Assembly: GCA_029747585.1 (NCBI GenBank)
Contig: JAPEVF010001053.1
Span: forward strand, 1 to 14,718
Direction: 5' to 3'
Length of the DNA stretch: 14,718 nt
Source of the DNA: Pleurotus djamor
Taxonomy: Eukaryota; Basidiomycota; Agaricomycetes; Agaricales; Pleurotaceae
Of this stretch, positions 1-8,216 are shown piece after piece. The notes under the pieces are model-generated. The model saw only the letters and a program-made list of their open reading frames with translations, ran no database searches and was not told the DNA's origin. Position numbers and translations under genes: made by a program. Position 1 is the stretch's first letter. Every line of letters begins with the position of its first letter.

Positions 1-462
1 TGGAAAGATAATGGTCGCTGGAACACTTCNGCCAGCTAATTCAGCCCATACTGGTAAGATTTCCTTGACGCAGGATTGGGAATTTCTGCCTCCTGTAGCG
101 CTACGCAGTACCCTCACTCTCGAGGAAAATTTGAGGAATCTATCGAACTCCTTAGGCGTAGGTTGCTCCACGAAACGTTCGAACTGAGTTAGGAGATTAA
201 TTTGCTTCATCAAACATGTCAGTGTCTGCAGTGATACACGCACATGTTCTCCGGCATCCATAACATACACTCGTGGTCCAAGCAAGGTAAGAAGGGCGGT
301 GAAAGTTACATTATACCATAGGATAGAAAAGGCTTCATCGGCCCATGTTTTGCAGACAAGGGAGTTGGCGAAGTTATGCTCAGAAAATTCGAATATTATT
401 CCGAGAAGTTCTGGTATGGATAATGCCCTGATTGAAGCTGGTTCAGTCGGAGGAGGGTTCAT
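1..462 (-). CDS. F-box protein, N-terminal part (runs off the window)
   Basis: The minus strand is open from an ATG at 462 to the window edge (154 codons). Residues about 14-53 form an F-box: LSIPELLGIIFEFSEHNF, then SLVCKTWADEAFSILWYNV. This block normally binds Skp1 in SCF ubiquitin ligases, so a substrate-receptor role is inferred from the family. A conserved linker follows (EFDRFLKFSSRVRVL) that matches DDWERFIKCSSQVRVI and DWERFYHYSPRVRTL in the two F-box genes further right, so the three are paralogues. The leucine-rich C-terminal part lies outside the window. The start fits the paralogues, whose F-box begins 7-14 residues from the N-terminus. An N at position 30 makes one codon uncertain. 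No intron is needed in the visible part. The gene is divergent from the phosphotransferase gene at 736. Confidence 0.85.
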   Translation of the reverse strand, partial: MNPPPTEPASIRALSIPELLGIIFEFSEHNFANSLVCKTWADEAFSILWYNVTFTALLTLLGPRVYVMDAGEHVRVSLQTLTCLMKQINLLTQFERFVEQPTPKEFDRFLKFSSRVRVLRSATGGRNSQSCVKEILPVWAELAGXSVPATIIFP

Positions 463-735
463 CTAGACTCAGTTGGACCCTGGCGGGGTATCGACCACAA
501 GTGAGAGTCCGTGCAGTAGTAGTCGAACTGCGGATGAACACAGCGTGGCCATAAGAACCAAGATGAGCGCCTTCGGCGACGGGACCGGGTCGTGACTCGT
601 AAAGCGGGAAGTAAATTACATAACGGCTAAGCGCTAGGGCTCATTTCGATCGACTAAAATGGTCCGAGTTCAAACGTTCAACTTCAAGCTCAAGTTCGAC
701 TGCTCCTTGGTTCCCTTCCAAACATCACTTCCTCA
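463..735. promoter_or_regulatory. Divergent intergenic region between F-box gene and phosphotransferase gene
   Basis: These 273 bases separate the ATG of the left F-box gene (minus) from the ATG of the AIM9-like gene (plus), so they must hold the promoters and 5' UTRs of both. I see no canonical TATA box or strong repeat. The right part (about 690-735) is pyrimidine-rich, as is common in fungal leaders near the transcription start. Confidence 0.5.
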
Positions 736-2597
736 ATGCACGCCCAGACTCTCTACTCTTTGCGCCTAGCACGTCTATCTTCTTCTGCGTCAATCTCAGC
801 CTTCAACGGGAATTCTTCAACGCTGCGTCCACTACGGCGTTTACTGTCAAGTATGCCGCCAAGCTTTCCGCACAACCTCTTCGAATACACATCAGGATCA
901 TGGCTGTAGGTCGGCGTATACATTCTGATCGTCTCTTAACTGCACAAAATACTCAGCGTCAACAATGACCTCCGTCTTGCGGAGCGCAAGCATGAGTTCA
1001 ATGACAATGAGCTCCGTCGACTCGCGGCACAATCTGTTGGTCGTACATTTCAGGACGTTGACACCATGGAGAAGTTTGACGAGGGCGGCTTCAACCGCGT
1101 CTTTCTCATTAGCATGCACGATGGCTTCCAGATGATTGCACGTATCCCGTATCCCGTCACGAGACCCAAGTACTACGCCGTTGCCAGTGAAGTTGCCACG
1201 ATGGCCTTCCTCCGTGCGCATAACCTGCCCATCCCGAAGGTGTATGGATATTCCCCTACGTCGGAAAATTCTGCAAAGACCGAGTACATTTTCATGGAGT
1301 TTGTGAAAGGCACGAAACTTACCGACCTGTGGATGCGGTTAAAGGAAGCGGATCTCGCTTCTGTCTTGCGTCAGCTTGTCAAGCTCGAGTCTCGCATCAT
1401 GTCAATCACCTTCCCGGCTGGTGGAAGTCTTTACTACGCGGATGACCTCGAAACAGTCGCAGCCGAGAAGGCGGCCATCCCGATGTCGCTCAGGGGCGAG
1501 CACTTTTGTATCGGTCCAGATGTCAGGCTACACATGTGGTTTGGGAGGCGATCGCAGCTCGAAGTGTGCCGTGGACCATGTACGTCTTTCTCTATGTTTT
1601 TGAGTGCTACTATGTCATTGAACTACCAGGAATACGTTGATGTTGGTTTGCAGACGCAAACGCGGACGAAGCACTTGCAGCAGCAGCACGCAAGGAAATC
1701 ACCCACCTGGAACGTTTCGGTCAACCTCTACTACCTTTTCAGCGTGGGAGAAGGGAGGCGCACCAGTACGAGAAGCAGTCGCCTCTCGACCACATCAAGA
1801 ACCTCCAACGCTACCTTCGCATGGTCCCTTTGCTCATACCGAATGACCACTCCCTTCAAGAATTTTGTATGCGGCATCCTGATCTCCAGCCGAGCAACAT
1901 CATGGTGTCGAGCTCACCAGAATCAGGCCAGCTTGAGATTGTCAGTCTGCTTGACTGGCAACACACCCCTATCCTGCCCCGCTTCCTCCTTGCCGGTATA
2001 CCACAGCGACTTCAGAACTACGATGATCCCGTCTCGCAGAATCTAATTCCGCCGTCGTTCCCACCGAATGCAGGCAAGATGGAAGAGTCTGAGCTAATGG
2101 AAGCTGTGGGGCTCCATCATGCACGTCTCGTTCACTTTCACTACGCCAAGGGCACAGAGGAGCTCAACAAAATCCACCATGATGCCCTGTCGGACTCAGT
2201 ATCTATGTTCACCCGTCGCCTCTTCTTCCAAGCTGGCGCTCCTTGGGAGGCTGAGACACACGAGCTCAAGGAGCTGTTGATTGAGGCGACTGAGGAATGG
2301 GGGAAACTTGCAGGGGCAGGCGTTCCGTGCCCAGTCAAATTCGAGCCCGATGATGTGAGCGAAACGAAGGCGCTCGGTAAAAGGTTGGAACTGGCTGACG
2401 AGAACGTCCGAAATATACAAAGCATGATTGGCTTCGGGACGGAGACGTGGGTTCCTAACGAACACTATAGGAAGGCCAAGGCCCTCGCCGAGCTCGTGAA
2501 ACTGAAGGTGCTGATGGGGATTCCAAAGGGAGAACTCCGAGACAAGACCCAGGCAAATTGGTTCTTGGATGACATGAATGAGGAGGACTACCTGTAG
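736..2597 (+). CDS. AIM9-like phosphotransferase (aminoglycoside phosphotransferase / protein-kinase-like fold), mitochondrial type
   Basis: Three exons: 736-905, 957-1579 and 1654-2597. Both introns are GT-AG (906-956 and 1580-1653), and the product is 578 aa. The N-terminus (MHAQTLYSLRLARLSSSAS, then RPLRRLLSSM) is rich in Arg and Ser with no acidic residues, as in mitochondrial presequences. Kinase-like features follow: a glycine-loop equivalent FDEGGFNRVF (about 97-106), ARIPYP in the beta-3 position, a catalytic loop HPDLQPSNIMV with D341 and N346, and LLDWQ with the metal-binding Asp near 365. The length and order match the fungal 'altered inheritance of mitochondria protein 9' group within the APH/choline kinase superfamily. 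The substrate of that group is not established, so no reaction is claimed. The start is chosen because frame, presequence and splice phase all agree upstream of the ATG at 1066. In exon 3 the acceptor at 1653 is preferred because the nearer AG at 1629 would create a stop at once. Confidence 0.88.
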
Positions 2598-2890
2598 TCT
2601 GTGTTTCGCTTGGGCTACCCGGCGACGATCAAGTTTGGTCAGTCATGACAACAAGGTCCTCCTTTATTGATACTTACTTCTAAGACCGCAGGGCTCCCTC
2701 TCAACAACTTCTCTCGATGATGGTCAAAGTCTACGACGCGGTAGCCGTTCCAAGAGAGCTAATCCACACAGTTATGTGCGCTTCCATCAGATCGTGACCG
2801 GCCGATTCATGACTTGGTTTCATCTCGAAAAGGTCAGAGCACATTTCGGGGAAAATCAGAAGAGTTATAGACTACGGCCCTACTTCGGGT
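2598..2890. other. Convergent 3' intergenic region
   Basis: These 293 bases lie between the stop codons of the AIM9-like gene (plus) and the second F-box gene (minus). They should hold both 3' UTRs. I see no open reading frame of note, no tRNA-like fold and no repeat. Confidence 0.5.
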
Positions 2891-4421
2891 CTAGGCATCG
2901 TCGTTGGATTTACATATAAGGTATTTACACTCTTCTACAACGTTATCCCAGAATAAACAGCAGTCCTTGTCCAACGAATCCGACAGACCGGAAATACAAC
3001 ACTGTTGAGGCAGAATTTCGTGAAGATACGGTGCAATCATGGCGGGGTCAGATGCAGGGATAGTTCTGGTGCGCAACGATTCCAGTCTTGAAAACCTCTT
3101 CCCAGTTGAGGCCTCCAAAACTTCTGTACTGCGAGTAAAGTTGAGGTGAAGATGTTTCAGCTTCAGGCAGTGCGGAATCATTGATTCGAGGGCAGAGAGA
3201 AAAGGGTCTTGATGGGAAACATCGTTGTTGAGTTTCAGAGATACCAAGAAGGGAAGAGCTTGGGTAAGGGAAGTCAATTCTTCCCCTCGGAGACATGTGA
3301 CGACTTTTTCGAAGTCGAGAATCTGCAGGTTTTTGCAGGGGAGGATGTAGCGCAGTACATCGTACGATAGAAAGCCTCCTCCCCAATGACCTTGATAAGA
3401 AGTTTCAATTCCGAAAGCTTTTTGTTGCGGGAGTTTGGCTGCGAGAATACGGAGGAATCGTTCATATTCCTGGGGAGTCTCCAAGTCAGGATATAAGCAC
3501 AGCTTTGTGAGTTCAGGGAATCTGAATTGGGAGAGAAAATCAAGGACCGAAGACTGGTTGAACATCACCGTCAAGGACTTGAGAGACGGAAAGTCGTCTA
3601 GCGTCGCGGTATGGTGTTCAACGGGTAGTGGCCACAAATCATACGTGACGATCTCAAGTCGCTCAAGCGCGGGCAACGACGCAACATTATGGATGAGTGT
3701 AGGAGTCAATGTCGGTAGTGTCAATTCTGCGAGCATCGGCAGGTTTCTGGCAGAGACGGTCATCGAGAGGAGGTCCACAAAGGGGCTACCAGAAAAAAAC
3801 GTCCCCAGAAATGTGGAGGGCCTGTAAGTATGGGGTGCGGGATGGGAGGTAATCAATCGTGAAGTCTTGCCACTCCACTATTCCCTCCCATATCTCACAG
3901 TCAATGCGAAGGTATCGCAGACGAGTTTGGAGGAAAAGCGGAAGGTACAAAGGTGACCAGAGGAATCCATACTTCAGTGTGTGAAGGTTTGGAAACAGGT
4001 TGACTGTGGGACGGGTGCTTGCCAAGGTGAGAAGCATCTTTGAGGACAGAGCTTCAATCATGTAGTCATCTTGAATGACTCTCACTTGAGAAGAGCATTT
4101 GATGAATCTTTCCCAGTCATCCGGGCTCGGATGACGTACGAAACGGCGGTCATGCTGAAGTATGGAAGTCATATCAGCGCGGTCAACAGGTTGTGTAAAT
4201 AAGAATGTTCCACGCACTGGGCTTCCTTCGGTTGGCCCGAGCAAGCTAAGCAAGCGATTGAAGTTGACCACAGTATGCCAGAAAGCCGAGAGCGCTTCGT
4301 GGGTCCAAGCCTTACAGACGAGTGCGTTGCTTAAGTTGTCGTTGCCACTTGAGAACTCAAAGATGGTTCTGAGTAGTTCGGGCGTGGATAGGACCGACTT
4401 GCGAGCAGAGGGGAAAGCCAT
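2891..4421 (-). CDS. F-box/leucine-rich protein with an apparent 1-nt frameshift
   Basis: Translation from the ATG at 4421 gives an F-box at residues about 10-50 (VLSTPELLRTIFEFSS, then ALVCKAWTHEALSAFWHTVV), the linker DDWERFIKCSSQVRVI and the motif YLPSRTPYLQALHIS shared with the neighbour at 4633-6340. The frame then hits a stop just after a run of seven T (plus-strand A at 3793-3799). The next frame continues at once with a leucine-rich repeat region (SLPALERLEIV, PCLKSLTV-like repeats) down to a stop at 2891. Dropping one T joins the two parts into about 509 aa that align along their length with the neighbouring paralogue. The cause is either a sequence error or a real 1-nt insertion that makes this a young pseudogene. 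A 52-nt intron could also restore the frame, but it would remove the conserved YLPSRTP block, so it is disfavoured. Role by family: SCF substrate receptor. Confidence 0.8.
3793..3799 (-). other. Homopolymer frameshift site in the second F-box gene
   Basis: A run of seven T on the coding strand (A7 on plus). Upstream frame reads ...ISGDVFFW-stop; downstream frame reads ...FFSGSPFVDLLSM. A six-T version would read through in one frame. Confidence 0.75.
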
Positions 4422-4632
4422 GAGTAGGGCGGTGGGGCGGGGTTTGGGGACTGTGAGCGGGNATTTAATGTCGGCATAGGTATTACTTTTATTCTGGGTG
4501 GTGGATCAATGGGTGTAGCTGGTGCTGAAAGGAAACATATGGGGACGCGGTAGCAAAGGGATGAAAGGGAGGTACAATACAAGCGCCAAACGGGATGTAT
4601 ACCTTTCAAGGATACAATGCGAATTGTAATCT
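4422..4632 (-). promoter_or_regulatory. Intergenic promoter region of the second F-box gene
   Basis: These 211 bases separate the stop of the third F-box gene from the start of the second, both on the minus strand. They must hold the 3' UTR of one and the promoter of the other. An AATAAAAG-like stretch near 4485-4495 on the minus strand could be a weak TATA element. N at 4462. Confidence 0.35.
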
Positions 4633-6340
4633 CTAAGATGATGCCGTCAGTGAAAGACGAAGCCGTTCCTCCATCCGTACTTGGTGAAACGTGGGCATAA
4701 ATTTCCCAACAGTTTCCCATTTGCTCCTATCGCCCGTAATTTTGCAGCCCGAAGGCAGGACGGCGCTCAAAAATGCAGCAAGTTGGTCTACCGAACCACA
4801 GGGTGAAAATCCTAAATTGAGAGATTTCAGCTTGGGAAATCCCCCATGATGCTGAAGCGTGGGCTTCGGAATTAAGGCCCCGTTCACAAGGAGAGAGAGT
4901 TTGGTGAGGTTGGAACAGTAAGGAATCATGGTCTGCAATGCCGACAGATCCATAAGAGAACTCCCAACACGAGACCCTGCGTTGGGACTGGGGTTTAGGG
5001 AAAGGACTTCGAGGCAGCACAGTTGTTCTACTAAGTAGCAAAGCTGATTCGAGGTGATTTCAAGGGACAAGTAATGCTGGATATGGAATTCCTTCAGGCC
5101 ACTGCATTGTAAAAGAGGTTCGATGTGGGAGAAATTGAAGCTATCGTCTTCTGTCGGAGTGGGATGTTCAACTGTCAGATGAAGGACCTGTAGAGCTGGA
5201 CAGGTCTTGACACAAGTACATATCAATGTCCTATACTGCTCTGAGGTTTGCGGAATGGTACTGTTGATTTTGATTATTGACAGACTGCGATGCGAACGTA
5301 TCAGTGAAAGCCAATCGACGAAACGCCCGAAAGGGATATCGAGTTGGAGTTTCTGCAGCGAAGAAAATTGCTGTTCATCGGCATTGTACTTGGTTGGTAG
5401 ATAAGCTCCCTTGTCATTCGAAGCATGTGCTTGGACAACCTGAATAGTCTCGAGGGATGGGAGCGAGAAGAGGGCGGAAGTTATGTCGCTTGTGAGAAGC
5501 GAGTTGGGAGCTTGGAAAGTCTTCAAGCATCGCAGTAAAGAAATGACTTCAATCACCGTGGCGGCCAAGTTCACAGAATAGTCCACGGTGCTGATCAGGG
5601 AGAGATGTGTCAAGTTGGGTGTACGAGAAGGGAGGTAACGGAATGCCATGATGAATGAAGGTTCGGAGAGACGAAAGCCCATGTGCCAAGTCAATTTAAG
5701 CAAATTTGGACCAAGGAAAATCAGGAGGTATTCGGGATCTAGGCTTGTGAAGTGCATTGTGCGGAGATTCGGAAGGAGGGGCGTAGGCGGACGCGTTAAA
5801 TTGATGGTACTGAAGAAGGATGAATCGTAGCTCGATTTTGAACTCAAATCCAAGGTCCTGACCCGGGGTGAATAGTGATAGAAGCGCTCCCAGTCCTCGG
5901 GTTCCAAAGGACGCGAGAGCCTGATAGACAGATGATATGACTGGGGTAGATGATTCAACTATATCAGCACTCAAACGGGAATTCTAACTTACAAGATAGT
6001 TGGGTGGTTGGAGATCCAAGGGACTGAAAAGCTGCCAGGGTCCCTTGACATCTCTCCATAGCAGATTTAGAGCCTCCTCGCTCCATATACGGCAGACTTG
6101 GGCGTTTGTCACGTTCTGATTTTTCTCCGAGTGGTCAAATATTATGGAGATGATCTCTGGAGTTGATAATACACGATGTGCGGCCATGGGCATGTGTGCC
6201 TGTGTACTTGCAACAGATAACGGGTGTTGTGTAGAGCCTGAGCTCTCCGAGAGCTTAGCCATACATGCACGCGGACCCGCTAAAATAGAATGTCCTAAAC
6301 CTTCGGATTTGAGCAAATTGAATTGGACTGGACGTTCCAT
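4633..6340 (-). CDS. F-box/leucine-rich protein, two exons
   Basis: Exon 1 is 6340-5993 and exon 2 is 5940-4633, joined across a clean 52-nt intron (GTAAGT donor, CTGAT branch-like box, CCCCAG acceptor). The product is up to 551 aa. The F-box (VLSTPEIISIIFDHSEKNQN, then AQVCRIWSEEALNLLWRDV) lies just before the intron. After it come DWERFYHYSPRVRTL, YLPSRTPNLTHLSL and irregular leucine-rich repeats (SLPSLETIQVV, PKLKSLNLGF). The gene is paralogous to the F-box genes at 2891-4421 and 1-462. By family it is an SCF substrate receptor; the target is unknown. The start is uncertain. The ATG at 6340 has a good context (G at -3 and +4). The ATGs at 6193 and 6187 would put the F-box as close to the N-terminus as in the paralogues. 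A GTAAGT at 6349 with a TTTTAG at 6279 could instead be a 5'-UTR intron, which would favour the ATG at 6262 or below. The paralogues do not share the 5941-5992 intron. Confidence 0.87.
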
Positions 6341-6521
6341 CGCACTTACGGTGAAAGCCAAAGTCTAAAGAAAGGCTCCCAGCTTTCAGCCAGTGACCGA
6401 GGCAAGACCGAGGGCGAGTGCAAGGCGATTGCGATCGAAAAAATCATGGATCTCAGGGGTTTCCCACAGTCAATAGCTGATTCTCACGCTCAGCACTAGT
6501 ATTTGTTTACTTACGTCCCAG
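6341..6521. promoter_or_regulatory. Remnant of divergent promoter, left of the retrotransposon
   Basis: This stretch joins the 5' end of the third F-box gene to the left LTR. With the inserted element and one CCCAG copy removed, it would be continuous with 8118-8216, giving a divergent intergenic region of about 280 bp between the F-box gene and the CorA-like gene. No clear TATA box is seen. Confidence 0.45.
6517..6521. repeat. Target-site duplication, left copy
   Basis: CCCAG directly before the TG of the left LTR; matched by CCCAG after the CA of the right LTR. Confidence 0.9.
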
Positions 6522-6702
6522 TGTAAGGAAGACGCCTCCCTTACACCTCCTAGTCTACCTCCTGAACCTTAGTCTACCTACAAAGTAGTACAAATACGGC
6601 CACCGTATATAAAGAGCGAGACATGTATCGTAGTACTCATTCAATCTTACCCCGAAGCTTGACCCTCTCATTTCTCGCTCGCCCTCAGTGTTCCTCTTTA
6701 CA
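6522..6702 (+). repeat. 5' LTR of the TRIM element
   Basis: These 181 bp are identical by eye to the right LTR. They contain a near-palindrome at the start (TGTAAGG ... CCTTACA, 6522-6545), two copies of TAGTCTACCT (6551 and 6570) and an inverted repeat ATACGG-CCA-CCGTAT that overlaps a TATATAAA box. Confidence 0.93.
6606..6613 (+). promoter_or_regulatory. TATA box of the 5' LTR
   Basis: TATATAAA, about 90 bp before the LTR end. By LTR layout this should start the element transcript roughly 30 bases downstream, near 6640. Confidence 0.65.
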
Positions 6703-6732
6703 CTTTTTTTTTGAGAACGGTCTTTCTCTGGG

Positions 6733-6766
6733 CGGGCGCTCGGAAATTTCCTTTCTCGAGCGCCCG
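6733..6766 (+). other. GC-rich stem-loop at the start of the TRIM internal region
   Basis: The arms CGGGCGCTCG (6733-6742) and CGAGCGCCCG (6757-6766) are perfectly complementary over 10 bp. The 14-base loop begins with the self-complementary GAAATTTC. Its position about 30 bases after the 5' LTR is where retroelement RNAs often carry dimerisation or packaging signals. That role is inference only. Confidence 0.6.
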
Positions 6767-7922
6767 GACCTTTTTGCTCTCGTCCCTGCTTTACACTGCC
6801 ACCTCGACCACAGTTGCTCGTTGTCTCTCGTGTCCACCAGCGTGCCTCTTCGCTGTACGGGCTTGAACTCTTCTGCATCACTCTGTCTGGATCTCCGCTG
6901 CCAGCTGCGTCTCGCGTTCGTCGCCCGCCTTTGTCGTTGACCGCCACATCGCTGGGACCACCGCTGCCACCAACCAATCGCCATTCGTCATCACATCTGA
7001 CAACGGCCTCCCATCCCCCCNGCACTGCTTTCACCGGCACCACCCAAGCGCGTTGCTATGCCATCATCGTCGTTGATCACTCACGCACAAGCACGGCCCC
7101 GCCAGCTCCCCACTCTTCACGCGTCACCCTCCACCCGCCTTTGGGATACTATGCCAACCCTCCAAGATACCAAATGTCCAAACTAAACCGATTCACCACA
7201 CCTGGAGTACCACCACCACCCCGGATAGGGCTCGCAGGAGAGTGGGATTGGGGTTAGGATGCAACTATTATCAGGGTTTGAGTTCTCCCTTGCGCATTTT
7301 CACATTTGTCGCCATCCGACCAGGAGTGTCTGACCGCCAAACGACCACTACAACGACGCGTCCCAGCATCACCACCTCTTCGACATTCTTCCTCTTCCCC
7401 ATCCCACTTTCAACTACATCACTTCGCCTTTTCATCAATCCATCATTCCCCCCCACCAATTCTTCCATCCGCGCAGGTTGTTCACGTTGGCACACCATCA
7501 CCCCAAGTTCTCATCTGGATACACACACCACCCAGCGTCGAGTCCACTCGCTCGTCGCACCACCACCTTTTTCGCCCGGACCCAACCAGTCCTGGCGCAC
7601 CACTTGCCCGCGCAGAACCCACCAAGTTTATAGCGTACGGCTCACCAGCAGGAGACTCAGCAAAGGCGCGGCAAACCCGCAGACTCAGCAAGTCGAATCG
7701 CAACCCATCTCAGTGCAGGACTTAGCTGTCTGTAGCACACCACCTACCAGATGTCGGATCCACGGAGCTCGTTCCCCCTCGTTCTTACTTCCCGCGCACT
7801 CTTCTTTCTTTTTCGTCGCAACACCTTCCTCCTTCTGCGCATTTTCTCCCTTTTTGTCACCATTGCGATCGCTTTCTTTGTTTCTTTATACTCTCCGTAC
7901 CTTTTGCTTATTTCCCCACGAC

Positions 7923-7931
7923 GGGGGAGAG
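7923..7931 (+). other. Polypurine tract of the TRIM element
   Basis: GGGGGAGAG ends exactly at the first base of the right LTR, the expected site of plus-strand priming. It stands out because the preceding 200 bases are strongly pyrimidine-rich. Confidence 0.8.
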
Positions 7932-8112
7932 TGTAAGGAAGACGCCTCCCTTACACCTCCTAGTCTACCTCCTGAACCTTAGTCTACCTACAAAGTAGTA
8001 CAAATACGGCCACCGTATATAAAGAGCGAGACATGTATCGTAGTACTCATTCAATCTTACCCCGAAGCTTGACCCTCTCATTTCTCGCTCGCCCTCAGTG
8101 TTCCTCTTTACA
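7932..8112 (+). repeat. 3' LTR of the TRIM element
   Basis: Identical copy of the 5' LTR, offset by 1410 bp. Its promoter elements face the CorA-like gene that starts at 8217. Confidence 0.93.
8016..8023 (+). promoter_or_regulatory. TATA box of the 3' LTR, facing the CorA-like gene
   Basis: TATATAAA identical to the 5' LTR copy, about 195 bp upstream of the ATG at 8217 and on the same strand, so it could act as a promoter for that gene. Confidence 0.5.
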
Positions 8113-8117
8113 CCCAG
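8113..8117. repeat. Target-site duplication, right copy
   Basis: CCCAG directly after the terminal TTTACA of the right LTR; the same five bases precede the left LTR. Confidence 0.9.
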
Positions 8118-8159
8118 TTTGAACCGGCGCCACACTTCGACGTTTCAATTTCAACCATC

Positions 8160-8204
8160 GTGTTGAGAATCATTGATCTTACCAACCTTCTATTTTCCTT
8201 GCAG
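8160..8204 (+). other. Likely 5'-UTR intron of the first CorA-like gene
   Basis: GTGTTG donor, CTTACC branch-like box, pyrimidine run and TTGCAG acceptor, 45 nt, ending 12 bases before the ATG. The bases before the donor (ACGTTTCAA...CATC) recur before a matching GTGT in the second copy at 11209-11221, which supports a shared leader exon. Confidence 0.4.
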
Positions 8205-8216
8205 TTCAATTGAAGT

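Larger units (their letters stand above)
6522..8112 (+). mobile_element. TRIM-type non-autonomous LTR retrotransposon, complete
   Basis: The element is 1591 bp long: a 181-bp LTR, a 1229-bp internal region and an identical second LTR. Both LTRs start TGTAAGG and end CTTTACA, so they carry the usual TG...CA ends with short inverted termini. The element is bordered on both sides by the same five bases, CCCAG (6517-6521 and 8113-8117), the size of duplication made by retroviral-type integrases. A purine run, GGGGGAGAG, abuts the right LTR and orients the element on the plus strand. The internal region is pyrimidine-rich and has few stops, but its translations show no gag, protease, reverse transcriptase, RNase H or integrase motif, so the enzymes must come from another element. 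I see no convincing tRNA primer-binding site right after the left LTR, where a run of nine T stands instead. Size and layout match TRIMs (terminal-repeat retrotransposons in miniature). One N at 7021. Confidence 0.9.

Noticed and set aside
898..1221. Minus-strand open frame over the phosphotransferase
   Set aside because: It is antisense to exons with clear kinase-fold motifs and shows no family features.
3842..3893. A 52-nt GTGGCA...TTACAG intron to bypass the break in the second F-box gene
   Set aside because: It would delete FTIDYLPSRTP, which is conserved in the neighbouring paralogue, and the donor is poor.
6648..6860. Primer-binding site TGGGCGGGC at 6729
   Set aside because: It begins about 26 bases after the LTR rather than next to it and overlaps the hairpin arm; I cannot match it to a tRNA without the genome's tRNA set.
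6814..7982. Long overlapping open frames inside the retrotransposon, possible gag or novel ORF
   Set aside because: They are Pro/Ser/Thr-rich products of a pyrimidine-rich strand with few stops, they overlap in two frames, one runs into the LTR, and no retroviral motif is visible.
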